Shown here: positions 18,436 to 28,998 of the stretch, piece after piece | Position numbering within the stretch: position 1 is the stretch's first letter | Layout of the letters: each line of letters opens with the position of its first letter | Source of the DNA: Candidatus Vesicomyosocius sp. SY067_SCS001 | Lineage (GTDB): Bacteria > Pseudomonadota > Gammaproteobacteria > PS1 > Pseudothioglobaceae | Direction of reading: 5' to 3' | Assembly (NCBI RefSeq): GCF_014706615.1 | Contig: NZ_CP054877.1 | Coordinates: 124,001-188,000 of the forward strand | Length of the DNA stretch: 64,000 nucleotides | Notes under the pieces: model-generated | Seen by the model: the letters and a program-made list of their open reading frames with translations, nothing else | Databases searched by the model: none | What the model was told of the DNA's origin: nothing | Made by a program: the position numbers and the translations under genes

Positions 18436-19121
18436 AAGCTAATTTATTGTAGATGATTAGAACTGGATTTTATCTTTAATTTTTTATAAATATATTTACT
18501 TTATATTTAAGTCATAGTATATTTATTTGTAAAATCCGTTTTTAAAATTAGCTGTCTTTTCGTACTTATTGACATAATTTATAATATCCTTTTTATATTA
18601 AATTTATCTTTTTTGGATAATTTGTGATTGAGTGCATAATCTATACACCTAATTATATTATTCCTATATATACTGAAATCTTTTAATAAATATATCAATG
18701 ATTCTTGATATATTATTGTAATTATATTTTGATTATGAGTATATGGTGATAAGTGCTTTTTATTTAGTTTTACTTATAAGTTCAGATCGATATAAATATA
18801 TTTTATATTAGTGATATTAGATTTTATTTTTTGTTGTTTATGGTGTGTATTAGTATTAATTCCTTTAATTAAGTAATTTTTTAGTCTTTGTTTGTTTTAG
18901 AATAAATAAGATGGGTCAATGATCTTATTGTATCAGTGTTTTCTTGACCATTAAATTCTTTTATTTAATTCGTTTCCATCTCGCTTAGATGGCATTATTT
19001 TTCTTGGATTTGGCGTATGTTTTTACATTGTGAGTAACAATAATTTGTAATTTATTTAAAATTCTATCCATTTCTGTATAAGAATTTACAAAAAATAGTG
19101 TTAATAACTAATAAATATAAG
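18412..19121. other. 710-bp spacer upstream of the tmRNA 3' end
   Basis: No gene recognised on either strand and all frames are interrupted. A small hairpin, CCATCT-CGCTT-AGATGG at 18976-18992 followed by a T-rich stretch, resembles a plus-strand terminator with no obvious gene to serve. The tmRNA transcript on the minus strand would terminate into this region. Confidence 0.55.
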
Positions 19122-19469
19122 TGGTGGAGATGGCGGGAATTGAACCCGCGTCCGAAAACTTTCAAACAAGAAGTCTACATGCTTAGCTTGATCTATTTTT
19201 GTTAACTACTTACCACCCGATCATCAGGGATGTAAGTAGCGATTTTCAACAAGTTTTAACCGAATTATGTGAAAAAAATAATCCTAGCGAGTCTGTGAGC
19301 GACCGTCATTCTAAAAATACAGACAACTCTTAGGTGACGGCTAGCTATGCAGCTAGAGCGTAGTTGTTTTCGTTTTCAACTATGTTTTATAAGTATATTT
19401 TAACGAGTTGTCTTAATCCTCGGCATGCATTCTTGAGATCTAACCCCTCGTCGAAGCCATGTCATCCCC
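19122..19469 (-). ncRNA. ssrA: Transfer-messenger RNA
   Basis: On the minus strand it starts GGGGATGACATGGCTTCGAC and ends TTCAATTCCCGCCATCTCCA plus CCA-type end, the conserved halves of the tRNA-like domain, giving 348 nt. The tag frame is GAA AAC GAA AAC AAC TAC GCT CTA GCT GCA TAG, encoding ENENNYALAA. This ends in the YALAA degron recognised by ClpXP and FtsH and aligns with E. coli ANDENYALAA. The resume codon is GAA, preceded by UAGUU. tmRNA rescues stalled ribosomes with SmpB, which is not in this window. Confidence 0.97.
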
Positions 19470-19491
19470 AAAACTGTATTATAACACTTTT

Positions 19492-20676
19492 TTATTGAAT
19501 TGTCACTCTTGCGAATTTTCGTTTTCCTACTTGATAAACGCTTGTGCTAGTTGCTGGTTCAAAATTTTTATTTGTGATTTTAATGTTATTAATTTTAACA
19601 CCACCTTGTTCAATCATTTGGTATGCGTTTGATGTGCTAAAGCAAAGCCCAGTATCTTTGAGTAAATTAGCAATTTTTATGCCAGCTTTAAAGCTAAATT
19701 CATTCATTTTATTAGGGATCTGATTTTTACTAAAACGATTAATAAAATTTTGTTGTGCTTGTTTAGCTATATTGATATTATAGAAGCGAGTAACAATCTC
19801 ATTAGCTAGGACAAATTTAATATTTCTTGGATTTTTACCCTGTACTATTGTTTGTTTTAAATCAGTAATCTCTTCTAAACTTTGAAAACTTAATAATTCA
19901 AAATAACGCCACATTAAATCATCAGAAATTGACATAATTTTGCCAAACATTTCATCAGGTAAAGCATTAATACCAATGTAGTTATCTAATGATTTTGACA
20001 TTTTTTGTACGCCGTCTAGTCCTTCTAAAATTGGCATGGTAAGTATGACCTGTTGTTCTTGCCCTGCTTGTTTTTGTAGTTCTCTACCTACTAATAAATT
20101 AAATTTTTGGTCAGTACCGCCTATTTCTATATCGCTTTGTAATTCAACAGAATCATTACCTTGAATTAAAGGATATAAAAATTCGTGGATAGAGATGGAT
20201 TGTCCTGATTTGTAACGTTTGGAAAAGTCATCACGTTCTAATATTCTGGCAATTGTTTGTTTACTTGCGAGTTGGATAAACTCTAGCGGTTTCATTTTAT
20301 CCATCCACTGAAAGTTAAATACAATCTTAGTTTTATTTTTATCCAAAATTTTAAATATTTGTTTGGTGTAACTTTTGGAGTTCTCTTGAACCTGTTTTTT
20401 TGAGAGTGGTGGGCGAGTCTTACTTTTACCTGTCGGATCGCCAATCATGGCAGTGAAATCACCAATTAAAAATAATATTTCATGACCTAAATTTTGTAAT
20501 TGTTTTAGTTTGTTGATTATAACTGTATGTCCTAGATGTAAGTCAGGTGTGGTGGGGTCAAAACCTGCTTTGATACGCAGTGGTTTGTCTTTTTTGAGCT
20601 TTTCCTTGAGCTCGTGAAATGGTAATATCTCATCAGTGCCACGTGTAAAAATGGCTAGTTTTTGTTCTATGTTCAA
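19492..20676 (-). CDS. tyrS: Tyrosyl-tRNA synthetase
   Basis: Charges tRNA-Tyr. A class I synthetase of 394 aa. The HIGH-type motif appears as LHLGHTV, followed by [16 protein letters not shown], the tyrosine-site [19 protein letters not shown], and the KMSKS loop as [13 protein letters not shown]-terminal S4 RNA-binding domain ([15 protein letters not shown]) completes it. The arrangement is of the TyrZ-like clade common in gammaproteobacteria. It lies 4 bp after proA on the same strand, and the stop is 22 bp from the 5' end of tmRNA. Confidence 0.96.
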   Translation of the reverse strand: MNIEQKLAIFTRGTDEILPFHELKEKLKKDKPLRIKAGFDPTTPDLHLGHTVIINKLKQLQNLGHEILFLIGDFTAMIGDPTGKSKTRPPLSKKQVQENSKSYTKQIFKILDKNKTKIVFNFQWMDKMKPLEFIQLASKQTIARILERDDFSKRYKSGQSISIHEFLYPLIQGNDSVELQSDIEIGGTDQKFNLLVGRELQKQAGQEQQVILTMPILEGLDGVQKMSKSLDNYIGINALPDEMFGKIMSISDDLMWRYFELLSFQSLEEITDLKQTIVQGKNPRNIKFVLANEIVTRFYNINIAKQAQQNFINRFSKNQIPNKMNEFSFKAGIKIANLLKDTGLCFSTSNAYQMIEQGGVKINNIKITNKNFEPATSTSVYQVGKRKFARVTIQ

Positions 20677-20680
20677 ACTT

Positions 20681-21940
20681 TTATTGTCTGATATGCCCGT
20701 TACCTAGGACGATAAACTTTTGTGAAGTTAATCCTTCTAATCCAACAGGACCGCGTACATGGAGTTTATCAGTACTAATACCGATTTCTCCACCTAAGCC
20801 ATACTCAAAACCATCAGCAAAGCTAGTGGAGGCGTTAATCATGACCGATGAGGAATTTACTTCTGTAATAAAACGGCGTGAACGAGTATAGTTTTCACTT
20901 ATAATTGATTCAGTGTGGTTTGAGCTATATTTATCAATATGATTAATGGCCTCACTCATCGAGTTAACAATGCGAATAGATAAAATTGCATCTAAATATT
21001 CTGTCTTCCAATCTTCTGCAGTGGCTGAAATGATTGTATTTGATAGTTTTATAGTTTCTGAACAGCCTCGTAATTCCACCCCTTTTGCTAAGTATTGTGC
21101 AATTAGTTCTGGCAATATTTTATCTACTACTGAGCTGTGTACCAATAATGTCTCAGTAGCATTACATACACCATAACGTCTAGTCTTGGCATTAAAGGCA
21201 ATGCTAATAGCTTTTTGTGTATCAGCATCTTTATCAATATAGGTATGACAAATACCGTCTAAATGTTTGATAATAGGTACCTTGGCGCTGTTACTAATGG
21301 CCTTAAGTAGGCCTTTACCACCTCTAGGGATAATAGCATCAACATAATTATTTGCTTTAACTAGCTCAATAACAGCTTTACGATCTTGAGTATTAATAAG
21401 TTGAGCACAATTTTCATTAAGCCCTGCTTGTGTTATACTTTGTTTGACACAGGTATACAGAGCATGATTAGAATTAACAGTCTCTGATCCACCACGTAGT
21501 ATAATGCTATTTCCTGATTTTAAACAAAGTGCTACTGCATCAATTGTAACATTAGGCCTAGATTCATAAATAACACCTATTACACCAAGTGATACGCGCA
21601 TTTTACCCACTTGGATGCCACTTGCTTGGTATTTTAAATCTGTAATTTCACCAATAGGATCTGGTAGATTGGCAATTTGGTTTAAGCTTTTAATAATGTT
21701 GTTAAGACGTATATTATCAAGCATCAGTCTATCAAGTAGTGCTATGTTTAGTCCATTATCCTTACTAATAGTAAGGTCTTTTTCATTGGCTTTAAGAATA
21801 CTTGTTCTATTTTGGTCAATTTGATTGGCGATATTGATTATTGCATTGTTCTTAGCTATTGTTGTAGCACCACGCAATGTTTTTGCAGCGTTTTTTGCAT
21901 TTTCACCTAATAGAGTAATTAGATTTTTTATTGAGTCCAT
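20681..21940 (-). CDS. proA: Glutamate-5-semialdehyde dehydrogenase (gamma-glutamyl phosphate reductase)
   Basis: The second step of proline synthesis, NADPH-dependent reduction of glutamyl-5-phosphate. The 419-aa product has the aldehyde-dehydrogenase-fold motifs [31 protein letters not shown], and the catalytic cysteine region [15 protein letters not shown]. The C-terminal ending contains [17 protein letters not shown] and [11 protein letters not shown]-like [15 protein letters not shown]. It overlaps the upstream holA by 13 bp. proB is not in the window. Confidence 0.96.
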   Translation of the reverse strand: MDSIKNLITLLGENAKNAAKTLRGATTIAKNNAIINIANQIDQNRTSILKANEKDLTISKDNGLNIALLDRLMLDNIRLNNIIKSLNQIANLPDPIGEITDLKYQASGIQVGKMRVSLGVIGVIYESRPNVTIDAVALCLKSGNSIILRGGSETVNSNHALYTCVKQSITQAGLNENCAQLINTQDRKAVIELVKANNYVDAIIPRGGKGLLKAISNSAKVPIIKHLDGICHTYIDKDADTQKAISIAFNAKTRRYGVCNATETLLVHSSVVDKILPELIAQYLAKGVELRGCSETIKLSNTIISATAEDWKTEYLDAILSIRIVNSMSEAINHIDKYSSNHTESIISENYTRSRRFITEVNSSSVMINASTSFADGFEYGLGGEIGISTDKLHVRGPVGLEGLTSQKFIVLGNGHIRQ

Positions 21941-22947
21941 TGTATTTCTCCAGCTAAACTTAATAATAATGTATGTAGTTCGTCAATTACATTAAGATTA
22001 TCCATGTTTTTGATTGAACGGTCAATACATCCTAGTGATAATAATATTTTTTGAAAGTGCTGATAAGAATGTTGGTTTAATGCATTGGTAATAATAGGTT
22101 TTCTTGTGTTCCAAACTTGATGTTTTTGCAAAACTATATTAGTGTCCTTAACTTGTCTAAGTTCAATTGACATTTTAGTTATTGATTTAATTTCTAGATA
22201 TAAAGCATGGCTTAGTTGAATTGGCATGATTGTGTTAGAGATTAAAGTTTGATAAATTTTATTAACTTGATTACTATTACCAAATAAAGCTGCATCAATT
22301 AAATCATAAACGGTGTATTTAGATTGTTGATTAGTTTGTTTAAGATATTCTTGAGTATTAATTTTACCATTTGGGTAAGCTATTTTTAGTTTTTGAATTT
22401 CTTGCATAGAGGCAGTTAAATTACCTTCTGTACAAAAAGCGATATTCTGTGCAATTTCTATATTATCCTTAAGCCCTAATTCTGCCATTTGTTGTGTAAT
22501 CCAACCAATTAAATGATTATTTTTTACTTCAAAATGCTGGATAAGACTACCACTTTGTTCTAGTGTTTTGAACCATTTGCTTTTTTGTTGTGCTATGTCT
22601 AATTTTTCAGTAGATATAATTAATAAAATATCATTGGGTAAAGTGTTGACAATTTCAATTAGGTTATTAGCACCTTTAACACCAATTTTACCTGTTTTTA
22701 ATCGGCATTCAATAATACGTTTTGGTGAAAAAAGTGAGGTAGTTGAGACTTCTTTAAAAATCTGATTCCAATCAAAGTTATTGTCAATTTCAAAACTTAC
22801 TTTTTCATTAAATTTTTTTTGTTGTGCTGCTTTTTTTATTTGTGCTAAGCTTTGTTCAATGAGCAATATTTCAGCACCAAAAACAAAATAAATGGCATCA
22901 AGTTTATTAGCTAGTTGAGTATTAAGTTGTTGAGGTCTAATTTTCAT
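21928..22947 (-). CDS. holA: DNA polymerase III subunit delta
   Basis: The clamp-loader subunit that opens the beta clamp. The 339-aa product starts [20 protein letters not shown] and continues with [15 protein letters not shown], the HolA N-terminal signature. It has the degenerate AAA+ domain followed by the helical collar domain. Sequence conservation in this family is low, so the gene order lptE-holA, conserved in gammaproteobacteria, strengthens the call. It overlaps lptE by 11 bp at its start and proA by 13 bp at its end. Confidence 0.9.
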   Translation of the reverse strand: MKIRPQQLNTQLANKLDAIYFVFGAEILLIEQSLAQIKKAAQQKKFNEKVSFEIDNNFDWNQIFKEVSTTSLFSPKRIIECRLKTGKIGVKGANNLIEIVNTLPNDILLIISTEKLDIAQQKSKWFKTLEQSGSLIQHFEVKNNHLIGWITQQMAELGLKDNIEIAQNIAFCTEGNLTASMQEIQKLKIAYPNGKINTQEYLKQTNQQSKYTVYDLIDAALFGNSNQVNKIYQTLISNTIMPIQLSHALYLEIKSITKMSIELRQVKDTNIVLQKHQVWNTRKPIITNALNQHSYQHFQKILLSLGCIDRSIKNMDNLNVIDELHTLLLSLAGEIQWTQ

Positions 22948-23389
22948 TAAGATTGTATAATCTTCTTAATAGTTGTTTAATAATCAAACGACGTAATTGT
23001 TGGTAACCTTCTTCAATTTGAAGTCTATTTGCTTGGTATGCATCTATTTTACTTAAGTACGTGTTAGCACTGAAAGTTTTAGATAATAATAGTTTTTTGT
23101 TATGGTTAAAGACTTTAATAGGTATGCTTAGTTTTAATGTATAGCTGCTAGCTTCATTACTTGAAGTATATGAAACAGTTCGTTGATTTTGATTTTCAGC
23201 ACCCACTTGAATAACTAAAATTTTATGCATGTTTTGATTAAAATGTTTTTGTAATTCATTAGCAAAAATATTATTACGGTTACTAATAATAGAGGCATTT
23301 ATTGTTAAATTTGTATATGGTGTATGAAATCCACAAGAACTAAGGATAGTGACCATAACAATAGTAGCTAATAAGTTGATTTTTAACAT
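22937..23389 (-). CDS. lptE: LPS-assembly lipoprotein LptE
   Basis: The outer-membrane lipoprotein that plugs LptD and delivers lipopolysaccharide to the cell surface. The 150-aa product begins MLKINLLATIVMVTILSSCG, a signal peptide with a lipobox (LSSC, Cys about residue 19), followed by GFHTPY, which matches the CGFxLR/CGFHxxG start of mature LptE. The C-terminal half ends with YQQLRRLIIKQLLRRL. Position immediately upstream of holA, overlapping by 11 bp, is the conserved gammaproteobacterial arrangement. Confidence 0.88.
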   Translation of the reverse strand: MLKINLLATIVMVTILSSCGFHTPYTNLTINASIISNRNNIFANELQKHFNQNMHKILVIQVGAENQNQRTVSYTSSNEASSYTLKLSIPIKVFNHNKKLLLSKTFSANTYLSKIDAYQANRLQIEEGYQQLRRLIIKQLLRRLYNLNEN

Positions 23390-23457
23390 GATTTAAAAAT
23401 ATTTATTTAATGTAAGTTAAGAATTATGGCAGAATTTTAATTTATTTGTAGATAAAC

Positions 23458-23487
23458 CTTGAAAAAACGTCATTGGACCCATATACT
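23458..23487 (+). promoter_or_regulatory. Overlapping sigma32-like and sigma70-like promoter of ftsH
   Basis: CTTGAAA at 23458-23464 and ACCCATATA at 23477-23485 are separated by the spacing seen in the E. coli groE heat-shock promoter (CTTGAA, 13 nt, CCCCAT). The same region reads as a sigma70 promoter, TTGAAA (23459-23464), 17 nt, TATACT (23482-23487). It lies about 57 bp upstream of the ftsH ATG, and E. coli ftsH is a sigma32 target. No transcript data back this. Confidence 0.6.
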
Positions 23488-23543
23488 AGTCATTGCAATA
23501 GAGTATAGTTATTCTCTTATTTTTTATTATATTTTATAACATT

Positions 23544-25466
23544 ATGTTTAAGAATTTATTACTTTGGTTGATTTTGGGTGGTGTCCTTACTTCGATTTTT
23601 AGTCAATCCCAGATGGGTGATCAGAAAAATGACATTACTTATTCCCAATTTATTCAAAATGTTAAGCAAGGTGCTGTATCTCAAGTAACTATTGCTGGTA
23701 GCAATATTACTGGGGTGGGGACTAGTGGTGAACAATTTGCAACATATAGCCCAGGTGATTTAGGTTTGATGGGTGATTTATTGAATAACGGCGTTAACGT
23801 AGTTGCTAAATCACCTGAAAAAGAAGGATTTTTCAAACAATTAATTATCTCTTTAGCCCCTATTTTATTATTAATTGGGGTGGTTCTTTATACTATGAAA
23901 GGTGCTGGTGGTGCGATGGGGGGAAAAAATCCAATGAGTTTTGGTAAATCTAAAGCACGTCTTATTACTAAGGATGAGTCTAACATTACTTTTGATGATG
24001 TAGCAGGTGTTGATGAGGCTAAGGATGACGTAAGTGAACTTGTAGATTTTTTATCAGATCCTGGTAAGTTCACTAAAGTAGGTGGAAAAATTCCTAAAGG
24101 GGTCCTTTTAGTAGGTCCTCCAGGGACAGGAAAAACACTATTAGCCAAAGCGATTGCAGGTGAAGCTGATGTACCATTTTTCTTTATTTCAGGTTCTGAT
24201 TTTGTAGAAATGTTTGTAGGTGTTGGCGCATCACGTGTTCGTGATATGTTCGAACAAGCAAAGAAAAATGCACCTTGTATCATTTTTATTGATGAAATTG
24301 ACGCTGTAGGACGTCAACGTGGTGCCGGTATGGGAGGTGGTCATGATGAACGTGAGCAAACACTCAATCAAATGTTGGTTGAAATGGATGGTTTTGAGGG
24401 TTCTGAAGGTGTTATTGTTATTGCAGCCACTAATAGACCAGATGTTTTAGACCCTGCTTTATTAAGACCAGGCCGTTTTGATCGTCAAGTTATCGTTGGT
24501 TTACCTGATATTAATGGCCGTAATGCGATTTTAAAAATACACATGCGTAAATTACCTATTGCAAAAAATGTTAAATCAATTAATATTGCTAAAGGAACAC
24601 CAGGGTTTTCTGGTGCAGACTTGGCTAATTTGACTAATGAATCTGCGTTAATTGCAGCAAGAAAAGATAAAAAATTAGTTGGTATGCAAGAGTTTGAAAA
24701 AGCCAAAGATAAAATTATGATGGGTTCTGAACGAAAATCTATGGCAATGGATGAATCTGAAAAAGAAATGACAGCTTATCATGAAGCAGGACATGCTATT
24801 GTAGGTAGATTGGTACCTGAACACGATCCTGTTTATAAAGTAAGCATTATTCCAAGAGGAAGAGCATTAGGCGTGACTATGTTCTTACCAGAAAAAGATA
24901 GCTATAGTATTTCCAAGCGTAAATTAAATTCTCAAGTAGCATCACTTTTTGGTGGACGTATTGCAGAAGAATTAATCTATGGTGTAGATAGAGTAACAAC
25001 TGGTGCAAGTAATGATATTGAGCGAGCAACAGAAATTGCACATAAAATGGTAAAACAATGGGGTATGTCTGAAGTGTTAGGACCTTTATCGTATGGTGAA
25101 GATGAAGGTGAAGTATTTTTAGGTCGACAAGTCACCAAACACAAGCATATTTCAGAGGATACATTTAGAACTATTGATAGTGAAATTCGTAAGATTATTG
25201 ATAGTAATTACCAAATAGCTTTAAAAATTTTAAAAGGTAATAAAGATATCTTACTTGAAATGACTAGGGCTCTCATGGAATTTGAAACTATTGATAAAGA
25301 ACAGATTGATGATTTAATGAACAGAAAACCAATACGTGAATCGGCTGTTGTTATTGATTCTAATGTCGTTTCTACTGAATTAGGATCAGGAGCTACGCTT
25401 GATGGTAGTAACCAGAATTCTGATAAAAAACCATTAAATAAGGGTTCTACTGAACAGGTTGCTTAA
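23544..25466 (+). CDS. ftsH: ATP-dependent zinc metalloprotease FtsH
   Basis: A membrane-anchored AAA+ protease that degrades misfolded membrane proteins and regulators such as LpxC and sigma32. The 640-aa product has an N-terminal transmembrane helix (residues about 4-21) and a second near 100-115. The ATPase domain carries [29 protein letters not shown] and the second region of homology [20 protein letters not shown]. The zinc site is HEAGH, with the third ligand Asp further on. The substrate-accessible C-terminal tail is Asn/Ser-rich. ftsH-folP-glmM order matches E. coli. Confidence 0.97.
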   Translation: MFKNLLLWLILGGVLTSIFSQSQMGDQKNDITYSQFIQNVKQGAVSQVTIAGSNITGVGTSGEQFATYSPGDLGLMGDLLNNGVNVVAKSPEKEGFFKQLIISLAPILLLIGVVLYTMKGAGGAMGGKNPMSFGKSKARLITKDESNITFDDVAGVDEAKDDVSELVDFLSDPGKFTKVGGKIPKGVLLVGPPGTGKTLLAKAIAGEADVPFFFISGSDFVEMFVGVGASRVRDMFEQAKKNAPCIIFIDEIDAVGRQRGAGMGGGHDEREQTLNQMLVEMDGFEGSEGVIVIAATNRPDVLDPALLRPGRFDRQVIVGLPDINGRNAILKIHMRKLPIAKNVKSINIAKGTPGFSGADLANLTNESALIAARKDKKLVGMQEFEKAKDKIMMGSERKSMAMDESEKEMTAYHEAGHAIVGRLVPEHDPVYKVSIIPRGRALGVTMFLPEKDSYSISKRKLNSQVASLFGGRIAEELIYGVDRVTTGASNDIERATEIAHKMVKQWGMSEVLGPLSYGEDEGEVFLGRQVTKHKHISEDTFRTIDSEIRKIIDSNYQIALKILKGNKDILLEMTRALMEFETIDKEQIDDLMNRKPIRESAVVIDSNVVSTELGSGATLDGSNQNSDKKPLNKGSTEQVA

Positions 25467-25482
25467 TTTTTTGTTTTTGAAT

Positions 25483-25500
25483 ATTATCTAATTAGATAAT
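25483..25500. repeat. 18-bp perfect palindrome between ftsH and folP
   Basis: ATTATCTAATTAGATAAT is perfectly self-complementary and ends one base before the GTG start of folP. It could fold as a short stem in the intercistronic mRNA or mark an operator. No family of sites is recognised. Confidence 0.5.
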
Positions 25501-25501
25501 A

Positions 25502-26305
25502 GTGAATTCATCTAATGTAATGATTATGGGAGTTCTTAATATAACACCGGATTCATTTTCAGATGGTAATCAATATTTTGCTATTGATCGTGCTATTAAT
25601 TACGCTAAATTGATGATTGAGCAAGGTGCTGATATAATTGATATTGGTGGTGAATCAACCAGACCAAATGCACTACAAGTATCAATTGATGATGAAATTA
25701 GTCGCGTTATTCCTGTTATTAAAGTATTATCTAAGTTAAGTAGTGTATCAATTTCTATTGATACTTCACAAGCAAAAATTATGCAGCTTGCTATTGAAGC
25801 AGGAGCAAGTATGATTAATGATGTACGTGCTTTACAAGCTAAATCTTCCCTTGAAGTAGTAGCATCAAGTGATAAGGATGTGTGTCTTATGCATATGAAA
25901 GGTAGCCCTAAAACCATGCAAAATAATCCTATTTATACTGATGTTATTGATGAGATAAAATATTTTTTTGATCAAAGAATTGAAGATTGTATTGGTGCTG
26001 GTATTGACCAAAACAAGATTATTCTAGATCCAGGTTTTGGCTTTGGTAAAACACTTAATCATAATTTTGAAATTTTACGTCGTCTTAACGAGTTTAAAAG
26101 TTTTGGCTTGAGAATTTTAGTAGGTATGTCACGTAAATCAATGATTGGTAATATTCTTAATAATAGAAATATAGATGGAAGAATGGTTGGTAGTGTAACT
26201 ACTGCTATAATAGCATTTCAAAATGGTGCAAATATTGTTCGTGTACATGATGTTTTAGATACTAAAGATGCATTTAAGATTTTACAAAGTGTAGTAGGAG
26301 ATTAA
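25502..26305 (+). CDS. folP: Dihydropteroate synthase
   Basis: Condenses p-aminobenzoate with hydroxymethyl-dihydropterin diphosphate in folate synthesis. The 267-aa product has the two signatures of the family, [14 protein letters not shown] near the N-terminus and [12 protein letters not shown]. It also has [21 protein letters not shown] and [15 protein letters not shown] for pterin binding. The chosen start is GTG at 25502, since stops lie in frame just upstream. ATG at 25520 would leave only two residues before the first signature. glmM begins one base after the stop. Confidence 0.94.
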   Translation: MNSSNVMIMGVLNITPDSFSDGNQYFAIDRAINYAKLMIEQGADIIDIGGESTRPNALQVSIDDEISRVIPVIKVLSKLSSVSISIDTSQAKIMQLAIEAGASMINDVRALQAKSSLEVVASSDKDVCLMHMKGSPKTMQNNPIYTDVIDEIKYFFDQRIEDCIGAGIDQNKIILDPGFGFGKTLNHNFEILRRLNEFKSFGLRILVGMSRKSMIGNILNNRNIDGRMVGSVTTAIIAFQNGANIVRVHDVLDTKDAFKILQSVVGD

Positions 26306-26306
26306 G

Positions 26307-27632
26307 TTGTATAATTATTTTGGTACTGATGGTATACGTGGCAAGGTAGGTATAGAGCCAATTACCGCTGATTTTTTTTTAAAATTAGGTTGGTCAGTCG
26401 GATCAGTATTAGCCAAACAAGGCAAAGCTAGTGTTATTATTGGTAAGGACACCCGTATATCTGGCTATTTATTTGAATCTGCACTTGAGGCAGGATTTTT
26501 ATCTGCTGGTGTTGATGTAGGTTTGTTAGGGCCTATGCCAACGCCAGCAGTTGCATATTTAACACAAACTTATAATGCTAGCGCTGGAGTAGTAATTAGC
26601 GCTTCACATAACCATTTTCAAGATAATGGTGTAAAGTTCTTTTCTGCTAAAGGTCTAAAATTTAGTAATCAAGACCAAAGTGCAATTGAAAATAAATTAA
26701 CTAAACCTATGATTAATGTAAGTGCTGATAAAATTGGTAAGGCTTATAGACATGAACAACCACTTGGGCGTTATATTGAATTTTGTAAATCAACTTTTGA
26801 TCGAACACAAAGCCTTTTAGGACTTAATATCATTATTGATTGTGCAAATGGCGCAACTTATCACATCGCTAGAAGCGTATTTTCAGAACTGGGTGCAAAT
26901 ATTCATATCATTAATAATACACCAGACGGGTTTAATATTAATGAGCATTGTGGTGCAACTAATACTAAGCATTTACAACAAGTTGTATTAGAATTAAAAG
27001 CAGATTTAGGGATAGCTTTTGATGGAGATGGGGACCGATTAATAATGGTAGATGAAAATGGAGAATTAGTTGACGGAGATGAACTAATATTTATTATCGC
27101 TAAAGCTTGGCAATCTCAAGGTAGGTTGGTTAATAATACAGTTGTCGGAACAAAAATGAGTAATCTAGGTATGCGATATGCCCTAAGAGATTTAAATATT
27201 CAATTTATTGAGGTTAATGTAGGAGATCGTTTTGTTATGGAACAAATGCAAAAAAGTGGCTCCATATTAGGAGGCGAAGGTTCAGGACATATTATATGCT
27301 TAAATAAGACCACTTCTGGCGACGGTATGATTTCTGCCTTACAGGTTTTGGAAGTACTAGTTAAAAGCCAATCTAGTCTTGCTCAGTTAAAACAGTCAAT
27401 GAATAAATACACACAAATTTTAATAAATATCAAAATTCAGACACAAATTAATTTAGAGGATCACATTAAATTACAACAAGTCCAACTTGAAGTTGAAAAG
27501 ATGCTTGGTAGTGAAGGAAGGGTAGTGATTCGTGCTTCAGGTACAGAGTCATTAATTAGAATAATGGTTGAAGCTAAAAATAAGATTTTTGCTAAAAAAG
27601 GCGCTAAAAAATTATCAAATGTTTTTAAATAA
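26307..27632 (+). CDS. glmM: Phosphoglucosamine mutase
   Basis: Interconverts glucosamine-6-phosphate and glucosamine-1-phosphate on the way to UDP-GlcNAc for peptidoglycan and LPS. The 441-aa product starts at TTG 26307, supported by AGGAG at 26296-26300 and by the conserved N-terminus [13 protein letters not shown]. The phosphoserine loop is [12 protein letters not shown], the metal-binding loop is [12 protein letters not shown], and GGEGSGHI and RASGTES follow near the C-terminus. A T9 run near the start leaves the frame intact. secG, which often follows, is absent. Confidence 0.96.
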   Translation: MYNYFGTDGIRGKVGIEPITADFFLKLGWSVGSVLAKQGKASVIIGKDTRISGYLFESALEAGFLSAGVDVGLLGPMPTPAVAYLTQTYNASAGVVISASHNHFQDNGVKFFSAKGLKFSNQDQSAIENKLTKPMINVSADKIGKAYRHEQPLGRYIEFCKSTFDRTQSLLGLNIIIDCANGATYHIARSVFSELGANIHIINNTPDGFNINEHCGATNTKHLQQVVLELKADLGIAFDGDGDRLIMVDENGELVDGDELIFIIAKAWQSQGRLVNNTVVGTKMSNLGMRYALRDLNIQFIEVNVGDRFVMEQMQKSGSILGGEGSGHIICLNKTTSGDGMISALQVLEVLVKSQSSLAQLKQSMNKYTQILINIKIQTQINLEDHIKLQQVQLEVEKMLGSEGRVVIRASGTESLIRIMVEAKNKIFAKKGAKKLSNVFK

Positions 27633-28684
27633 AGTATAAAATAAAAGAAATAATTAAGTATAGATGTACTTTGTAAGTGACCTATTTTAAATAATTGTTT
27701 TTACTCTTAATTTAACAAGTAGTTTTTAACTGATTATCCATTGCAATTATCAATCAGTTCTTTATTATTACTAATAATACAATAGCAAGAAAATATAATA
27801 ATATTATATTACACTGTAAATTATTTCTTTAATGGTCAATAGGTTTTGCTAATTATAGTAATACCATATGGTATTTTTATTATCGTAAGCTAAATATCTT
27901 TTAGAACATTTAATAATCAATGGAGATTAAATCTTTATAAGATAATTATTAAGTTATATATCTATAGAATTTTAATGAATTAAATTTGGTAAACTATAGG
28001 ATGATAAACCATATATCCAAGAATAAATAGTATTCCAAATTTGTTTGATTACTTTATGAAATTACTGATTAGTTTCTAAGTTAGATTTCTCTTTTATTTG
28101 TTAGAGAACAATTATTAGCAGAGATAAGTATCTAAGCGAATATAGATATTTTAGTTTGTGTAATTATAGTATTTAATAAAGAGAATATACTCGATATATT
28201 TCATTCTGACAGACTGACAGAATAATAATTCTATTGTACCATTCATCAGATTATCTAGTAGATTTAATAATTATAGTTTTTCTCTGATTTATCACTTATT
28301 TATAAAGGTATATATATTGTTAAACTTTAGCGAAAATTATACTATATAAAATATAGTTATATTCTTGTCATTTTTTTATTCTAATATTTTTTATATAATT
28401 ATAAGATATTGAAGTCAAAAAAATTAATTACATAATTTAATCATATTAATGAGATTATAATAAGTGAGTGTTTTACGTTCAGTACATGTAAGAGATAATA
28501 CTATTAATAAATTATGTTTGTAAAATGTAAATTACGTATTGTAATTAGGTTAAGCGATTTATTAAGTTTTCAAAAATGAAAGATAAATAGTAACTATTTG
28601 AAAGTTGTTAGGGTTTTTAATGGATTTATTAACTAAAGTAAAACATAGTAGCAAGTACTCAAAAATCAGGTGTTAAATTTGAAT

Positions 28685-28710
28685 ACTATCTAAAATCAAT
28701 TTTAGATAGT
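28685..28710. repeat. Perfect 26-bp inverted repeat
   Basis: ACTATCTAAAAT at 28685-28696 and ATTTTAGATAGT at 28699-28710 are exact reverse complements separated by two bases. It would form a long hairpin in RNA or a dyad binding site. It lies about 290 bp upstream of the TSUP gene in an otherwise eroded region. No T run follows. Confidence 0.75.
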
Positions 28711-28795
28711 AGGAAGTAAGAAAATAGATGTTTATGGCGATATATTCAAAAGAATTTGTCTACAATACCTTCCTTAGTTAGCACTCTAATAAATA

Positions 28796-28825
28796 CCACT
28801 ATTAACTAGTTGCAGTTAATAGTGG
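28796..28825. repeat. Perfect 12-bp stem inverted repeat with 6-nt loop
   Basis: CCACTATTAACT at 28796-28807 is exactly complementary to AGTTAATAGTGG at 28814-28825, with loop AGTTGC. It is the most GC-containing hairpin in this spacer and could be a bidirectional terminator or the core of a small RNA. It lies about 165 bp before the TSUP start. Confidence 0.7.
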
Positions 28826-28998
28826 CGTTAAAAATACTAGCATATATGTTTAGATATTTGGTTGCCACGTATTTATTATAAATTAGCATAGATATTTTTA
28901 TCACTGGGTGGGGTATTGCTAATGATATAACAATATACAATAGTAGTTTACTCTAGTTAAGAAATGGTAGTCTTTATTACTGGTAAATAGTGAGGGGT

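Larger units (their letters stand above)
27633..28989. other. 1.36-kb spacer with no recognisable gene
   Basis: The longest empty stretch in the window, between glmM and the TSUP gene. All six frames are broken by frequent stops and no protein remnant is identifiable. It holds two perfect inverted repeats (28685-28710 and 28796-28825) and a weaker one, AACTGATT/AATCAGTT at 27728-27759, that might terminate glmM transcripts. In E. coli secG, a tRNA-Leu gene and the rimP-nusA operon follow glmM, so the spacer may be a graveyard of such genes. Confidence 0.6.

Noticed and set aside
18976-18992. Hairpin CCATCT/AGATGG followed by T-rich DNA as a true terminator
   Set aside because: The stem is only 6 bp and no plus-strand gene ends nearby.
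28891-28950. Plus-strand residues resembling the Pit motif (GWGIANDI)
   Set aside because: Only about ten residues match GxGANDVxNA and the surrounding frame is not transporter-like. Chance similarity cannot be excluded.
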